Source: Pantoea sp.
GTDB taxonomy: Bacteria; Pseudomonadota; Gammaproteobacteria; Enterobacterales; Enterobacteriaceae
Length of the DNA stretch: 64,000 bases
Assembly (NCBI RefSeq): GCF_028283705.1
Contig: NZ_JAPWKD010000005.1
Span: 186,001-250,000, forward strand
Direction of reading: 5' to 3'
The translations under genes and the position numbers were made by a program. The notes beneath the pieces are model-generated. The model ran no database searches. It worked only from the letters and a program-made list of their open reading frames with translations, and was not told the DNA's origin. Positions 46,087 through 55,499 of this stretch are shown one piece after another. Positions within the stretch are counted from its first letter, which is position 1. Each line of letters begins with the position of its first letter.

Positions 46087-47682
46087 ATGGTTACCAGAAG
46101 ACGTTTTCTTGCAGGATGCACCGCCGTACCGTTCCTTTCGTATCTCAGCCTTAATTCTGCCTTCGGTGCCACCCCGCCCAGCATGCTGGTGATGGCGATG
46201 CAGTTGGACAACATCACCAGCCTCGATCCGCACGAAAGTTTTGAAGCTATCGGCGGCCAGATCTGCGGCAACCTTTACCAGAAGCTGGTGATGCCCGATC
46301 CGCAGCAGGCCGACAAAGTGATTGGCGCACTGGCCAAAAGCTGGGATGCCAGCAGCGACAATAGCGTTTACACCTTCCATCTCGATCCGGCGGCAAAATT
46401 TGCCGATGGCTCACCGGTGACCGCCGAAGATGTGGCTTTCTCCATCGAACGTATCGTAAAACTGGATAAAAGCCCGGCATTTATTATCAACCAGTTTGGC
46501 TTCACCAAAGACAACGTCACCCAGCTGGTGACGGCGAAAGATACCCACACGGTGGAGATGAAACTGGGCGCACCGGCCGCCGAGACGTTCCTGTTGTATT
46601 GCCTGTCAGCCACTGTCGGCAGCATCGTGTCGAAGAAAGCCTGTCTGGCGAACCAGCAAAACAACGATTTCGGCAACGGCTGGCTGAAACAGCACAGCGC
46701 CGGTTCTGGTGCCTTTACCCTGCGCACCTGGAACGCCAGCGAAACGGTGATTCTGGAACTCAGCCCGCAGTTTAGCGGCGAGAGCAAAATCAAACGTGTG
46801 ATCCTGAAACACATCGCCGACCCGGCAGCACAGGCGCTGATGGTGCAAAAAGGTGACGTGGATGTGGCCTATGACCTGACCACCGAACAATTGTTGCAGG
46901 TGAAAGACGACCCGAAACTGTCGCTGGTGAATCAGTCGCTCTCCGCCATTATGCTGATGTCGTGCAACACCAATAACCCGTACCTGAAAAAACCGCAGGT
47001 ATGGCAGGCACTGAAATGGGCGCTGGATTATGACAGCATCCAGAAAAACATTCTGTCGATGAGTTTTACCACTCACCAAAGTTTCCTGCCGAGCGGCTTC
47101 CCGGCAGCGCTGGACGATACGCCGTTCCACAAAGATCTCAGCAAAGCCAAAGCGCTACTGGCGGAAGCGGGTTATCCGGATGGCTTCGAAATCACCCTTG
47201 ATCACTACTCGATGCAGCCGTACCCGGATATCGCGCAGGCGATTCAGACTCAGCTGGGCGCGATTGGCATCAAGGTGTCACTGATTGCCGCCGAAAACCG
47301 TCAGGTGCTGACCAAAATGCGCGCCCGTCAGCATCAGCTGGCCCTTACCGTGTGGGGCGCGGATTATTTCGATCCTAACTCCAACACCGAAGCCTTCTGC
47401 GTCAACACCGACAACAGCGACAACGCGCGCAACCGTACGCTGGCCTGGCGTTGCAGCTGGTCTGACGATGAGTTCAACAAGCTGACCGAGCAGGCACTGC
47501 ACGAACCGGATGCGGCCAAACGTATCGCCCTGTATCACCAGATTCAGCAACTGGGGCGTGAGAAGAGTCCGTTTATCTACATGATGCAGAGAACACGCAA
47601 CACGGTCTGTGGCAAAAATATCAGTGATGTCCACATGACGGTACTGGAGCAGTGGCCGTATGAGCAGGTGAAAAAAGCCTGA
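46087..47682 (+). CDS. Peptide ABC transporter periplasmic binding protein (family 5)
   Basis: A 531-residue DppA/OppA-like binding protein. The signal is twin-arginine type (TRRRFLAGCTAVPFLSYLSL, cleavage near AFGA). Family 5 marks are ITSLDPHESFEAIGGQICGNLYQKL, FHLDPAAKFADGSPVTAEDVAFSIER and LLAEAGYPDGFEI. I chose the ATG at 46087, with TTGGGAG in front. It is the first gene of a six-gene operon and overlaps the next by one base (TGATG). Specificity cannot be read, but the flanking D-residue peptidases suggest peptides with D-amino acids. Confidence 0.93.
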   Translation: MVTRRRFLAGCTAVPFLSYLSLNSAFGATPPSMLVMAMQLDNITSLDPHESFEAIGGQICGNLYQKLVMPDPQQADKVIGALAKSWDASSDNSVYTFHLDPAAKFADGSPVTAEDVAFSIERIVKLDKSPAFIINQFGFTKDNVTQLVTAKDTHTVEMKLGAPAAETFLLYCLSATVGSIVSKKACLANQQNNDFGNGWLKQHSAGSGAFTLRTWNASETVILELSPQFSGESKIKRVILKHIADPAAQALMVQKGDVDVAYDLTTEQLLQVKDDPKLSLVNQSLSAIMLMSCNTNNPYLKKPQVWQALKWALDYDSIQKNILSMSFTTHQSFLPSGFPAALDDTPFHKDLSKAKALLAEAGYPDGFEITLDHYSMQPYPDIAQAIQTQLGAIGIKVSLIAAENRQVLTKMRARQHQLALTVWGADYFDPNSNTEAFCVNTDNSDNARNRTLAWRCSWSDDEFNKLTEQALHEPDAAKRIALYHQIQQLGREKSPFIYMMQRTRNTVCGKNISDVHMTVLEQWPYEQVKKA

Positions 47683-48692
47683 TGCCGTTACTGAAGAAAA
47701 TCGTCAGCACCCTGAGCAGCCTGGTGCTGACGCTGTTTGGCCTGTCGGTTTTGACCTTTTTCATTGGCCGCGTGATGCCCACCGATCCGGTGCTGGCAGC
47801 GGTCGGTGATAACGCGCCCCAGTCGGTGGTAGAGCGCGTGCGTGCGGAGATGGGGCTGGATCAGCCCCTTTACATCCAGTTTGGTCATTACCTCAATCAG
47901 CTGTTACATGGCGATCTCGGCAAATCGATTCTGACCTCCAACCCGGTCACCACCGATATCGCCCGTTTCTTCCCTGCCACCATGGAGCTGGCGACCGCCG
48001 CGATTATTATCGCCGCGCTGGCAGGCATCCCGCTTGGCGTGTGGGCGGCGGTACGCCAGAGCACCTGGGTGGATCAAACCATCCGTGTGATTTGCCTCGC
48101 CGGTCATTCGCTGCCGGTGTTCGTGCTGGCGCTCCTGAGCCTGCTGGTGTTCTACGCAGTGCTGGGTATTGCGCCGGGGCCGGGGCGGCAGGACATCATC
48201 TGGCAGGATATGGTGCCGCAGGTCACCGGCTTTCTCACCATCGATTCCCTGCTGGCGGGAGAATATGACGCCTTCCGCGATGCGCTGGCCCACATGGTGC
48301 AGCCGGTGTTAATCCTCGCTTATTTCAGCATGGCTTACATCACGCGTATGACACGAACCTTTATGCTCAACGCCCTGAGCGGCGAGTTTGTCATCACCGC
48401 GCGCGCCAAAGGTCTGTCTTCACGCCGCGTGATTTGGCGACATGCGTTTCCCACCGTGGCGGTGCAGCTGGTGACGGTGCTGGCGTTGACCTACGCCGGA
48501 CTGCTGGAAGGCGCGGTGGTAACGGAAAACGTCTTTGCCTGGCCGGGCCTTGGGCAGTATCTCACCACCTCGCTGATGAACGCCGATATGAACCCGGTGG
48601 TCGGCTCGACCCTGCTGGTGGGCACCGTGTATGTGCTGCTCAACCAGCTGGCTGACATTCTCTATCGACTTTGGGACCCACGCGTAAAATGA
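47682..48692 (+). CDS. Peptide ABC transporter permease, DppB-like
   Basis: A 336-residue inner-membrane permease with about six helices. It has the DppB/OppB N-terminus (TLFGLSVLTFFIGRVMPTDPV), the DQPLYIQFGHYL loop, and the ATPase-contact loop EFVITARAKGLSSRRVIWRHAFP. It overlaps both neighbours (TGATG upstream, ATGA downstream), so the operon is translationally coupled. Confidence 0.94.
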   Translation: MPLLKKIVSTLSSLVLTLFGLSVLTFFIGRVMPTDPVLAAVGDNAPQSVVERVRAEMGLDQPLYIQFGHYLNQLLHGDLGKSILTSNPVTTDIARFFPATMELATAAIIIAALAGIPLGVWAAVRQSTWVDQTIRVICLAGHSLPVFVLALLSLLVFYAVLGIAPGPGRQDIIWQDMVPQVTGFLTIDSLLAGEYDAFRDALAHMVQPVLILAYFSMAYITRMTRTFMLNALSGEFVITARAKGLSSRRVIWRHAFPTVAVQLVTVLALTYAGLLEGAVVTENVFAWPGLGQYLTTSLMNADMNPVVGSTLLVGTVYVLLNQLADILYRLWDPRVK

Positions 48693-49588
48693 TCTTTTTC
48701 TCTCGTGACTGGCTGCTTGATGACACCCCCGCCAACCGCCGTCAGGCGGTGTGGGGCCGTCGTTATCGCCTGTGGCTTAGCCTGCGCAGCAACACGCTGG
48801 CGATGGCGGGTCTGCTGGTGATTTTACTGATGCTGCTGCTGGCGCTATTTGCTCCGCTGCTGACGCCATTCGATCCCGGCACCCAGCATCTCGATAATCG
48901 TCTGGCCCTGCCATCGCTGACGCACTGGCTCGGTACCGATGAGCTGGGACGCGATGTCTGGACGCGGATTATCTATGGCGGACGCACCACGCTCGGCATG
49001 GTGATTGCCGTGGTGCTGCTGACGGCCCCGTTGGGGCTGCTGATTGGCTGTATCGCCGGTTATGCCGGAGGGATTGTCGATAAGGCGCTGATGCGTCTGA
49101 CCGACATCTTCCTTGCCTTCCCGCGTTTGATTCTGGCGCTGGCGTTTGTTGCCGCCCTGAAGCCCGGTGTGGAGAGCGCGGTGCTGGCGATCGCCCTCAC
49201 CGCCTGGCCGCCGTATGCGCGTCTGGCGCGTGCCGAGACCCTGCAATTTCGCCACAGCGATTTTATCGCCGCCAGCCGCCTGACCGGTGCGTCACCGCTG
49301 CGCATTATCCTGCGTCATATCATGCCGTTGTGCGTGCCCAGCCTGATTGTGCGCGTCACCCTCGACATGAGCGCCATCATCATCACTGCCGCCAGCCTCG
49401 GCTTTCTCGGCATGGGGGCGCAGCCACCCTCGCCGGAATGGGGCACGATGATCGCCACCGCCCGCCGTTTTCTGTTCAGTCAATGGTGGGTGCCGCTGAT
49501 GCCCTGCATCGCGATTTTCCTGACGTCGCTGGCGTTTAACTTTCTTGGCGACGGTCTGCGCGACGTGCTGGACCCGAAGGAGCGCTAA
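48689..49588 (+). CDS. Peptide ABC transporter permease, DppC-like
   Basis: A 299-residue permease with an N-terminal cytoplasmic extension and about six helices. Marks are FDPGTQHLDNRLALPS, HWLGTDELGRDVWTRIIYGGRTTL and the coupling loop LQFRHSDFIAASRLTGASPLRIILRHIMP. I chose the ATG at 48689, which overlaps the dppB-like stop by 4 bases. It pairs with the DppB-like subunit. Confidence 0.94.
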   Translation: MIFFSRDWLLDDTPANRRQAVWGRRYRLWLSLRSNTLAMAGLLVILLMLLLALFAPLLTPFDPGTQHLDNRLALPSLTHWLGTDELGRDVWTRIIYGGRTTLGMVIAVVLLTAPLGLLIGCIAGYAGGIVDKALMRLTDIFLAFPRLILALAFVAALKPGVESAVLAIALTAWPPYARLARAETLQFRHSDFIAASRLTGASPLRIILRHIMPLCVPSLIVRVTLDMSAIIITAASLGFLGMGAQPPSPEWGTMIATARRFLFSQWWVPLMPCIAIFLTSLAFNFLGDGLRDVLDPKER

Positions 49589-50416
49589 ATGCTGGTGGAA
49601 ATTGACAACCTGCGCATTGCCTTTCGCAATCGTACAGAAACCTTTGAAGCAGTGCGTGGCGTCAGCTTTAGCGTGGGACGCGAGAAGTTCGCCATCGTTG
49701 GCGAAAGCGGTTCCGGCAAGTCACTGACGGCGCGCAGCCTGATGCAGCTGCTGCCGGGCAATGCTGAGGTGACGGCGGATGTGCTGCGCTTTGACGGCAT
49801 CGACCTGCGCGGTGCCAGCGAGAAAGTGCTGCGGCAGATTCGCGGCAAGCGCGTCGGTTTTATTTTGCAGGACCCGAAATATTCGCTCAATCCGGTGATG
49901 ACCATCGGCCAGCAGATTGCCGAAGCCTGGCGTGAGCATAAAGGCGGCAGCAAAAAAGCGGCGATGCAGGCGGCGATTGGCTTGCTGGAACAGGTGAAAA
50001 TCCGCGATCCCGCCCTGGTAGCGAAGCGCTACCCGCACGAAGTATCCGGCGGCATGGGCCAGCGCGTGATGATTGCCATGATGCTGGCACCGGACCCGGA
50101 ATTGCTGATCGCCGATGAACCCACCAGCGCGCTGGATGCCACGGTACAGGCGGAGATCCTGCGGCTGATTGACGATCTGGTTTCAGCACGCGGCATGGGG
50201 TTAATCCTGATCAGCCACGATCTGCCGCTGGTGTCGCATTTCTGCGATCGCGTGGCGGTGATGTACGCCGGACGTATCGTCGAGCTACTGGATGCCGGGC
50301 AGCTGCAACAGGCGCAGCATCCCTATACCCGCGGCCTGCTGGCTTGCCTGCCGTCGCTGCGTCATCCGCGTGAGCGGTTGCCGGTGTTGCAGCGTGACGC
50401 GGCGTGGCGGGATTAA
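49589..50416 (+). CDS. Peptide ABC transporter ATPase, DppD-like (short form)
   Basis: A 275-residue ATPase. It has Walker A GESGSGKS (38-45), the Q-loop ILQDPKYSLNPVMTIG, the signature EVSGGMGQRVMIA, Walker B LLIADEPTSALD and the switch histidine in LISHDLPLV. It is about 50 residues shorter than E. coli DppD at the C-terminus, which ends soon after HPYTRGLLACLPSL. ATG follows the previous stop directly (TAAATG). Confidence 0.92.
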   Translation: MLVEIDNLRIAFRNRTETFEAVRGVSFSVGREKFAIVGESGSGKSLTARSLMQLLPGNAEVTADVLRFDGIDLRGASEKVLRQIRGKRVGFILQDPKYSLNPVMTIGQQIAEAWREHKGGSKKAAMQAAIGLLEQVKIRDPALVAKRYPHEVSGGMGQRVMIAMMLAPDPELLIADEPTSALDATVQAEILRLIDDLVSARGMGLILISHDLPLVSHFCDRVAVMYAGRIVELLDAGQLQQAQHPYTRGLLACLPSLRHPRERLPVLQRDAAWRD

Positions 50417-50441
50417 TAACGTATTTGTACGAGCAAAACAC

Positions 50442-51182
50442 ATGATTCAAATCGATAATCTGCGCATCGCTTTTGGTGCGCACACCGTGGTGAAAGACGT
50501 CAGCTTTGCGGTCGGTAACGGCGAGAGCTTTGGTCTGGTGGGTGAAAGCGGTTCTGGTAAATCCACCATTCTGCGCGCCCTCGCCGGGCTGAATGAAGAC
50601 TGGCAGGGCAGCATGACCTTCGGTGGTCAGGCACTCAGCGCCAAACGCAGCCGCGCTTTTTATCGCCAGGTGCAGATGGTGTTTCAGGACCCATTCGGTT
50701 CGCTGCATCCGCGCCAGACCATTGACCGTATCCTGCACGAACCCTTGCTGGTGCATCAGATTGATCGCGCCGAGCAGCGCATCAGCCAGGCGCTGAGCGA
50801 AGTTGGCCTGCCTGCGGCGGTGCGTTTTCGTTACCCCCACCAGCTTTCTGGCGGGCAGCGCCAGCGTGTGGCGATTGCCCGCGCGTTGATTGCCGAGCCT
50901 GAAGTGCTGCTGCTGGATGAACCGACCTCAGCGCTGGATGTTTCGGTACAGGCGGAAATCCTTAATTTACTTAGCGATCTTCGCAGTGAACGCAAACTGA
51001 CCTACATTATGGTGACACACAATCTCGCGGTGGTGACGCACCTGTGTCAGCGTATTGGCGTGATGCAGCATGGCGAGATGGTGGAGCAGCTGAGCGCGGA
51101 TGACCTGCGCGCCCGGCGCATCCAGCATCCGCACACCGCGCAACTTTTTGATCTCAGCATGACGCTGGAGGAACCGGCATGA
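50442..51182 (+). CDS. Peptide ABC transporter ATPase, DppF-like (short form)
   Basis: A 246-residue ATPase with GESGSGKST, the Q-loop FQDPFGSLHPRQTI, the signature LSGGQRQRVAIA, Walker B LLLDEPTSALD and MVTHNLAVV. It lacks the usual C-terminal extension of DppF (about 330 residues). I chose the ATG at 50442 by family start; its ribosome site is weak. It overlaps the S12 peptidase gene by 4 bases. Confidence 0.92.
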   Translation: MIQIDNLRIAFGAHTVVKDVSFAVGNGESFGLVGESGSGKSTILRALAGLNEDWQGSMTFGGQALSAKRSRAFYRQVQMVFQDPFGSLHPRQTIDRILHEPLLVHQIDRAEQRISQALSEVGLPAAVRFRYPHQLSGGQRQRVAIARALIAEPEVLLLDEPTSALDVSVQAEILNLLSDLRSERKLTYIMVTHNLAVVTHLCQRIGVMQHGEMVEQLSADDLRARRIQHPHTAQLFDLSMTLEEPA

Positions 51183-52690
51183 CAGCCCACTGGCAACAGG
51201 CCGCAGATATTGCAGAATCGATCGTTCAAAGCTGGCAACAACCCGGTGCGCCGGGCGGTGCTATCGTACTGTTCGATGCCCACCATATTCACTCCGCGCA
51301 TTGCGCCGGGCTGGCGGATCTGGCCCAGCAAACGCCGTTCAGCATTGATAGCGTGGTGCGCTTTGCTTCCATCACCAAACATCTGTTCGCGGCGCTGGTC
51401 ACCGGCCCTGGCCGACGTTACCTGCAACTGGATGACCGGCTCGACCAGCATCTGCCACAGCTGACCGGAGCCAATGGTGCCGTCACCGTCGGCCAGGCGC
51501 TGGATATGAGTAGCGGGCTGCCGGATGTGCGCGAAACCCTGTCGCTGCTGGGATTGTCGGTGTACAACGCCACCACCGCCGCCGATTTGCTCGATTTTCT
51601 GGCGCGTGAGGGCGACCTCAGTTACCCGCCGGGCAGTGAGATTTCTTACACCAACACCGGTTACCGGCTGGTGGAAGAAGCGCTGAAAGCCAAAGGGGTG
51701 CTGTTCAACGATCTGCTGCAACAATACGTTTGTGAGCCGCTGGATATCAATCTGACTGCGCCTGAAAGCTGGTTCGATATCGTGCCCGGCCTGGTACCGG
51801 GTTACTGGAACAATGGCGAGCAATGGCAGCTGTCCAGCGCTGGCTTGCATCTGTCGGCTTCCGGCAGTGTCACCGGCAGTCTGCGCCATCTGACGCGCTG
51901 GCTGCAAAGCCTGCTGGCGGATAGCGGGCCGGGCGCAGGGGTACTGCAACGGCTGAGTGCGCCGCGCAACCTGAGCGATGGGCGTACCAGTGGCTACGGC
52001 CTCGGCCTCACCAGCTCCACCCTCGGCAGCCAGACCTTGTTTGGTCACGGCGGTTCCCATGCCGGATACAAAAGCTATTTCCTGCTGCACCCGGAACTCA
52101 AAATCGGTGTGGCGCTGGTGGCGAACCGCGAGGACGTCACCACCTCGGAAAGTGCCCTGCGCATTCTGGCAGCGGCGCTGAATCGAACGCTGCCGGAAAA
52201 AGGTCACGATCTGACACCGGGTTTATATGTGGCCCCCACCGCAGCCGATTGGCTGGAGATCAAAGGCGTCACTGCCACCTGGCTGGGCGCGGGTGAAACA
52301 CTGTGGCGCGATGAACGTCATGGCGATGCGGTGTCGCTTTCCAGCACCTTTCCAATGCAGTTACGTCATGATGGTGAGGCAATTGTCGGTGAAATCGGCC
52401 ATGCGGCACGCCGCTTTGAGCCGGTTCAGCCGGACCGTGCCAGCCTGGATAACTTACAGGGGCGCTGGTTTGCCGCACCGTGGCGCAGCGAAATGGTGAT
52501 TGAGGGCGAGACGCTAACCATGGGGATTGGCCCGGCGGCGATTCGCGCCACGCTGCAATCGCTGGGCGGCGACCGGGTACTGGCCACCGCGCTGGATGGC
52601 CCGTGGGAAAAACGCTTTGTGCTCGCGCAATCGGGGGATCGCGTGCGGCTGCTGTTAAATCGCAGCCGCGTGGTGTGCTTTACGCGCTAA
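51179..52690 (+). CDS. D-aminopeptidase of peptidase family S12
   Basis: A 503-residue penicillin-recognising serine hydrolase. The nucleophile motif is Ser64-Ile-Thr-Lys67 (SITK), the YxN-like motif is Tyr157-Thr-Asn159 and the third motif is His290-Gly-Gly. The remaining 180 residues form a second region, consistent with the two beta-barrel domains of Ochrobactrum D-aminopeptidase, which has nearly the same length and motif spacing. It should remove N-terminal D-amino acids from peptides. There is no signal peptide, so it acts on imported peptides. It is the last gene of the transporter operon. Confidence 0.82.
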   Translation: MTAHWQQAADIAESIVQSWQQPGAPGGAIVLFDAHHIHSAHCAGLADLAQQTPFSIDSVVRFASITKHLFAALVTGPGRRYLQLDDRLDQHLPQLTGANGAVTVGQALDMSSGLPDVRETLSLLGLSVYNATTAADLLDFLAREGDLSYPPGSEISYTNTGYRLVEEALKAKGVLFNDLLQQYVCEPLDINLTAPESWFDIVPGLVPGYWNNGEQWQLSSAGLHLSASGSVTGSLRHLTRWLQSLLADSGPGAGVLQRLSAPRNLSDGRTSGYGLGLTSSTLGSQTLFGHGGSHAGYKSYFLLHPELKIGVALVANREDVTTSESALRILAAALNRTLPEKGHDLTPGLYVAPTAADWLEIKGVTATWLGAGETLWRDERHGDAVSLSSTFPMQLRHDGEAIVGEIGHAARRFEPVQPDRASLDNLQGRWFAAPWRSEMVIEGETLTMGIGPAAIRATLQSLGGDRVLATALDGPWEKRFVLAQSGDRVRLLLNRSRVVCFTR

Positions 52691-52695
52691 AACCC

Positions 52696-52717
52696 GCGCG
52701 ATAAATCGCGCCGCTAC
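52696..52717. repeat. REP-like palindrome, copy 6 (pair member)
   Basis: GCGCGATAAATCGCGCCGCTAC, 6 bases after the S12 peptidase stop. It faces copy 7, and together they fill the gap between two convergent operons. Confidence 0.85.
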
Positions 52718-52734
52718 AAACCGCATCTGCCCGT

Positions 52735-52758
52735 GTAGCGGCGCAATTTAATTTTGCG
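52735..52758. repeat. REP-like palindrome, copy 7 (pair member)
   Basis: GTAGCGGCGCAATTTAATTTTGCG, inverted relative to copy 6. The TAA stop (52750-52748) and last two codons of the M55 peptidase gene lie in it. Confidence 0.8.
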
Positions 52759-53569
52759 TACTCGCCAGATAAGAGAAGGCGCTCAGCAAGCTAATCAGCG
52801 TGCCCATCTGCTCGGCACGATAGCCCACCGTTACTGCATCAATGCGCGTGACGCCGGGGATCAGGCTAAACAGATCGGCCAGCACCGGCTTGCTTGCCTG
52901 GAGTTGCATCTCATACGGGGCGCGGAGGCGGGTGGTTTCGACCTGGCGCGCACGTTGTACCGCAGCGGTGGCGGCAGCACGGATGGCGCTTTGCGCCGCC
53001 TGCGGGCTGATGGATTCCGCGCAGGTATGAGAGATGGCGCGTTTGACACAAACGTAATCAACCGATGGATAATGCTCCGCCATCCAGCCCTGAAGCTGAT
53101 CGTCGCCACTCACCAGCCACAGCGGTGTACCCTGCTCGGCCGCAGCAGCGGCATAGATATCGCTTTCGCCCATCACTTTGCCGTTGATGTGAATGCGCCA
53201 GAAGGCGCGGCCATTGATGGTGTGCGCCAGCACGCCCGGCTCTCCCGCCGCGCTGTGATAACCGATAAAAAACAGGCCATCGAACGGTTGTTGTTCCAGC
53301 CCTTCCACCATCGACAATCCACGCGGTTTGCCCTGCACCAGCCGGGCGCGCGGATCGATGTTTTCCGCACGCAGATTGGTCATTTGCGCATGACTATCGG
53401 CCACCACCACCTCGGTAGCCCCTCCGGCAAATGCCCCATCAATGGCGGCGTTCACTTCCTGCTCCATCAATCCACGCGCCAGCTGATATTCTGCGTGGCC
53501 CGGTGAACATTGTTCCGGGCGCATGACGCCCGCGATGCCTTCGATATCGGCGGAGATAAAGATTTTCAT
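52748..53569 (-). CDS. D-aminopeptidase DppA-type (peptidase family M55)
   Basis: A 273-residue zinc peptidase like Bacillus subtilis DppA, a self-compartmentalising decamer that releases N-terminal D-residues, chiefly D-Ala. Metal and active-site candidates match the family order: Asp8 and Glu10 (SADIEGIAGV), His60 (ADSHAQM), His105 (GYHSAAGE), His116 and Glu135 (KVMGESD). The ATG overlaps the preceding stop (ATGA). It is the last gene of the dgcN-gsi operon. Its final codons lie in a REP-like repeat. Confidence 0.93.
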   Translation of the reverse strand: MKIFISADIEGIAGVMRPEQCSPGHAEYQLARGLMEQEVNAAIDGAFAGGATEVVVADSHAQMTNLRAENIDPRARLVQGKPRGLSMVEGLEQQPFDGLFFIGYHSAAGEPGVLAHTINGRAFWRIHINGKVMGESDIYAAAAAEQGTPLWLVSGDDQLQGWMAEHYPSVDYVCVKRAISHTCAESISPQAAQSAIRAAATAAVQRARQVETTRLRAPYEMQLQASKPVLADLFSLIPGVTRIDAVTVGYRAEQMGTLISLLSAFSYLASTQN

Positions 53570-54609
53570 TGAGATAACCTGTCTAAAACATCCGTTAATG
53601 CAGGACGGTGGTGGCCGCGAAAACCGGTGACGGCGGTAGCCGCGAGCAACGCATCCAACACCGCGTGTTCAGTGGCATCGGCAGCAGCGGCCAGCAGCGG
53701 TTCAAGCGCGGCATCCTGCGGCGGTTGCGGCTGGGCCAGGGTGGAGAAGGCCAGCGCGATATCACCCGAACCGTGCCCCCAGTAACTGCCGAGCCGCCCG
53801 AGGCCCGCCCCGGCGCGTTTTGCCACGCGCTTCAGTTGACGTGCATCCAGCGGCGCATCCGTCGCCATGATGATGATGATCGAACCCGCATCACGCTGTG
53901 GCGTCAGTTCCGGCAGCAGCGGCTCTATCATTTCACCGAGCCGCACACCGTCCAGCGTTAACGCGGTCAGCGCGCCAAAGTTTGCCAGCACCAGCACCCC
54001 CAGCGTGGCATCCAACGCCGGGATCAGACGCGAGGCGCTGCCGATGCCGCCTTTCAGGCTGAAGCAGCTCATACCACGCCCGGCACCGACGCTGCCACGG
54101 GCAAAATCCGTCTGCGCAGCGTTTAACGCCTGCTGCGCCAGCGCTTCCGTTACCGCCAGCGCCTGAATGTCGTTCAGCCAGCCATCGTTGCACTCCAGCG
54201 CCACGGGATTGACCGTCGGCAGGCTGCGGCCCAGCTCCGGATTGCGGCTGATGGCATCGCGCACCAGCGTGGTAAACAGCGTTCCGATTGCCAGCGTGTT
54301 GCTGAGCAGGATCGGCGTCTGCAACACACCCAGCTCCTCCACCTGCACCAACCCCACCGGTTTGGCAAAACCGTTAAATACCGCCGCCGCACAGGGCAGC
54401 GGCTGCTGAAACAGGTTATCGCCCGGCGGCACAATCGCCGTGACGCCGGTCTGGATTTCCCCGGCATCCAGCGTGGCGTGACCAACGCGCACGCCGGACA
54501 CATCGCTGATCAGGTTGGTCGGGCCACAGGCGCTGCGTGGCTGACCGAGCTGACGCGTTTCGCGCCAGCGTTGCAGCAGCAGGTCGCGCTGCATCTGTTG
54601 AAAATCCAT
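53566..54609 (-). CDS. P1-family aminopeptidase (DmpA-like)
   Basis: A 347-residue self-cleaving peptidase of the L-aminopeptidase/D-esterase group (N-terminal-nucleophile-like fold). The predicted autocleavage site is Gly242-Ser243 in DAGSIIIIMATDAPLDARQL, where Ser243 becomes the nucleophile. Other marks are NLISDVSGVRVGHATL and GSVGAGRGM with KGGIGSAS. DmpA-type enzymes release N-terminal L-residues and also hydrolyse D-Ala amides and esters, or beta-peptides in BapA relatives. It follows gsiD by 2 bases and overlaps the M55 gene. Confidence 0.92.
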   Translation of the reverse strand: MDFQQMQRDLLLQRWRETRQLGQPRSACGPTNLISDVSGVRVGHATLDAGEIQTGVTAIVPPGDNLFQQPLPCAAAVFNGFAKPVGLVQVEELGVLQTPILLSNTLAIGTLFTTLVRDAISRNPELGRSLPTVNPVALECNDGWLNDIQALAVTEALAQQALNAAQTDFARGSVGAGRGMSCFSLKGGIGSASRLIPALDATLGVLVLANFGALTALTLDGVRLGEMIEPLLPELTPQRDAGSIIIIMATDAPLDARQLKRVAKRAGAGLGRLGSYWGHGSGDIALAFSTLAQPQPPQDAALEPLLAAAADATEHAVLDALLAATAVTGFRGHHRPALTDVLDRLSQ

Positions 54610-54611
54610 GC

Positions 54612-55499
54612 TTAGCTCTTCAGTTTGGGATCCAGCGTATCGCGCAGGGCATCGCCCAGCAGGTTAAACGCCAGCACCGTGATAAAAATGGCCAGACCGG
54701 GGAACACGCTGATGTGCCACATGCCCGCCATCATCATATTGCGGCTCATCGCGAGGATGTTGCCCCACTCCGGGACGTCCGGCTCCGGGCCAAGACCGAT
54801 AAAACTCAGTCCGGCTGCGGTGAGGATACTGGTGCCGATGCGCATGGTGAAGTAGACAATCACGTTCGACAGCGTACCCGGCAGGATATGACGCAGCAGG
54901 ATCACCCGGTCTGGCGCACCCGCGCAGCGCACCGCTTCCACATAGGCAGCCTGCTTCAGCGATAACGTTGAGGCACGCACGATGCGGGCGAACACCGGCA
55001 CGCTGAATACCGCCACGGCGATGATCACGTTATTCAAACCCGGGCCGAGAATCGCCACCACCGCAATCGCCAGCAGCATGCCGGGGAAGGCGAACAGCAC
55101 ATCGGAACCACGCATAATCAACATGTCGATCCAGCGGCCATAGTAGCCCGCCAACAAGCCAAGTAGCACACCCACCACCATGCCGAGCGTCACCGACACA
55201 ACGCCGACATACAGCGAGATACGCGCGCCATAAATAATACGGCTGAGCAGGTCACGACCCAGATCGTCAGTGCCCATCCAGTGCGCGGCAGACGGCGGTG
55301 ACGACAGCGCCATCCAGTCCGGCGCCATCGGGTCCCACGGGGCCAGCCACGGGGCGAAAATCGCCACCAGCACCAGCAGCAGCACAAAACCGCCCGAGAC
55401 CAGCGCCAGCGGATTGCGCACAAAGGCGTGCAGGAAATCGCGCCACGGCGAACGGATAGTCTCCTGCGTTGTGGCAGGCAGAGATTGCAGACTCATCAT
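54612..55499 (-). CDS. gsiD: Glutathione/peptide ABC transporter permease GsiD-like
   Basis: A 295-residue DppC-class permease with the marks FAPWLAPWDPMAPDW, HWMGTDDLGRDLLSRIIYGARISL and the coupling loop LKQAAYVEAVRCAGAPDRVILLRHILP. Its length and operon position match E. coli GsiD. It overlaps gsiC by 4 bases. The gsi symbol reflects family; the real cargo may be other peptides. Confidence 0.88.
   Translation of the reverse strand: MMSLQSLPATTQETIRSPWRDFLHAFVRNPLALVSGGFVLLLVLVAIFAPWLAPWDPMAPDWMALSSPPSAAHWMGTDDLGRDLLSRIIYGARISLYVGVVSVTLGMVVGVLLGLLAGYYGRWIDMLIMRGSDVLFAFPGMLLAIAVVAILGPGLNNVIIAVAVFSVPVFARIVRASTLSLKQAAYVEAVRCAGAPDRVILLRHILPGTLSNVIVYFTMRIGTSILTAAGLSFIGLGPEPDVPEWGNILAMSRNMMMAGMWHISVFPGLAIFITVLAFNLLGDALRDTLDPKLKS

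Noticed and set aside
51047..52207. 386-codon open frame antisense to the S12 peptidase gene
   Set aside because: Shadow frame with no motif; the S12 gene has all its catalytic motifs and operon context.
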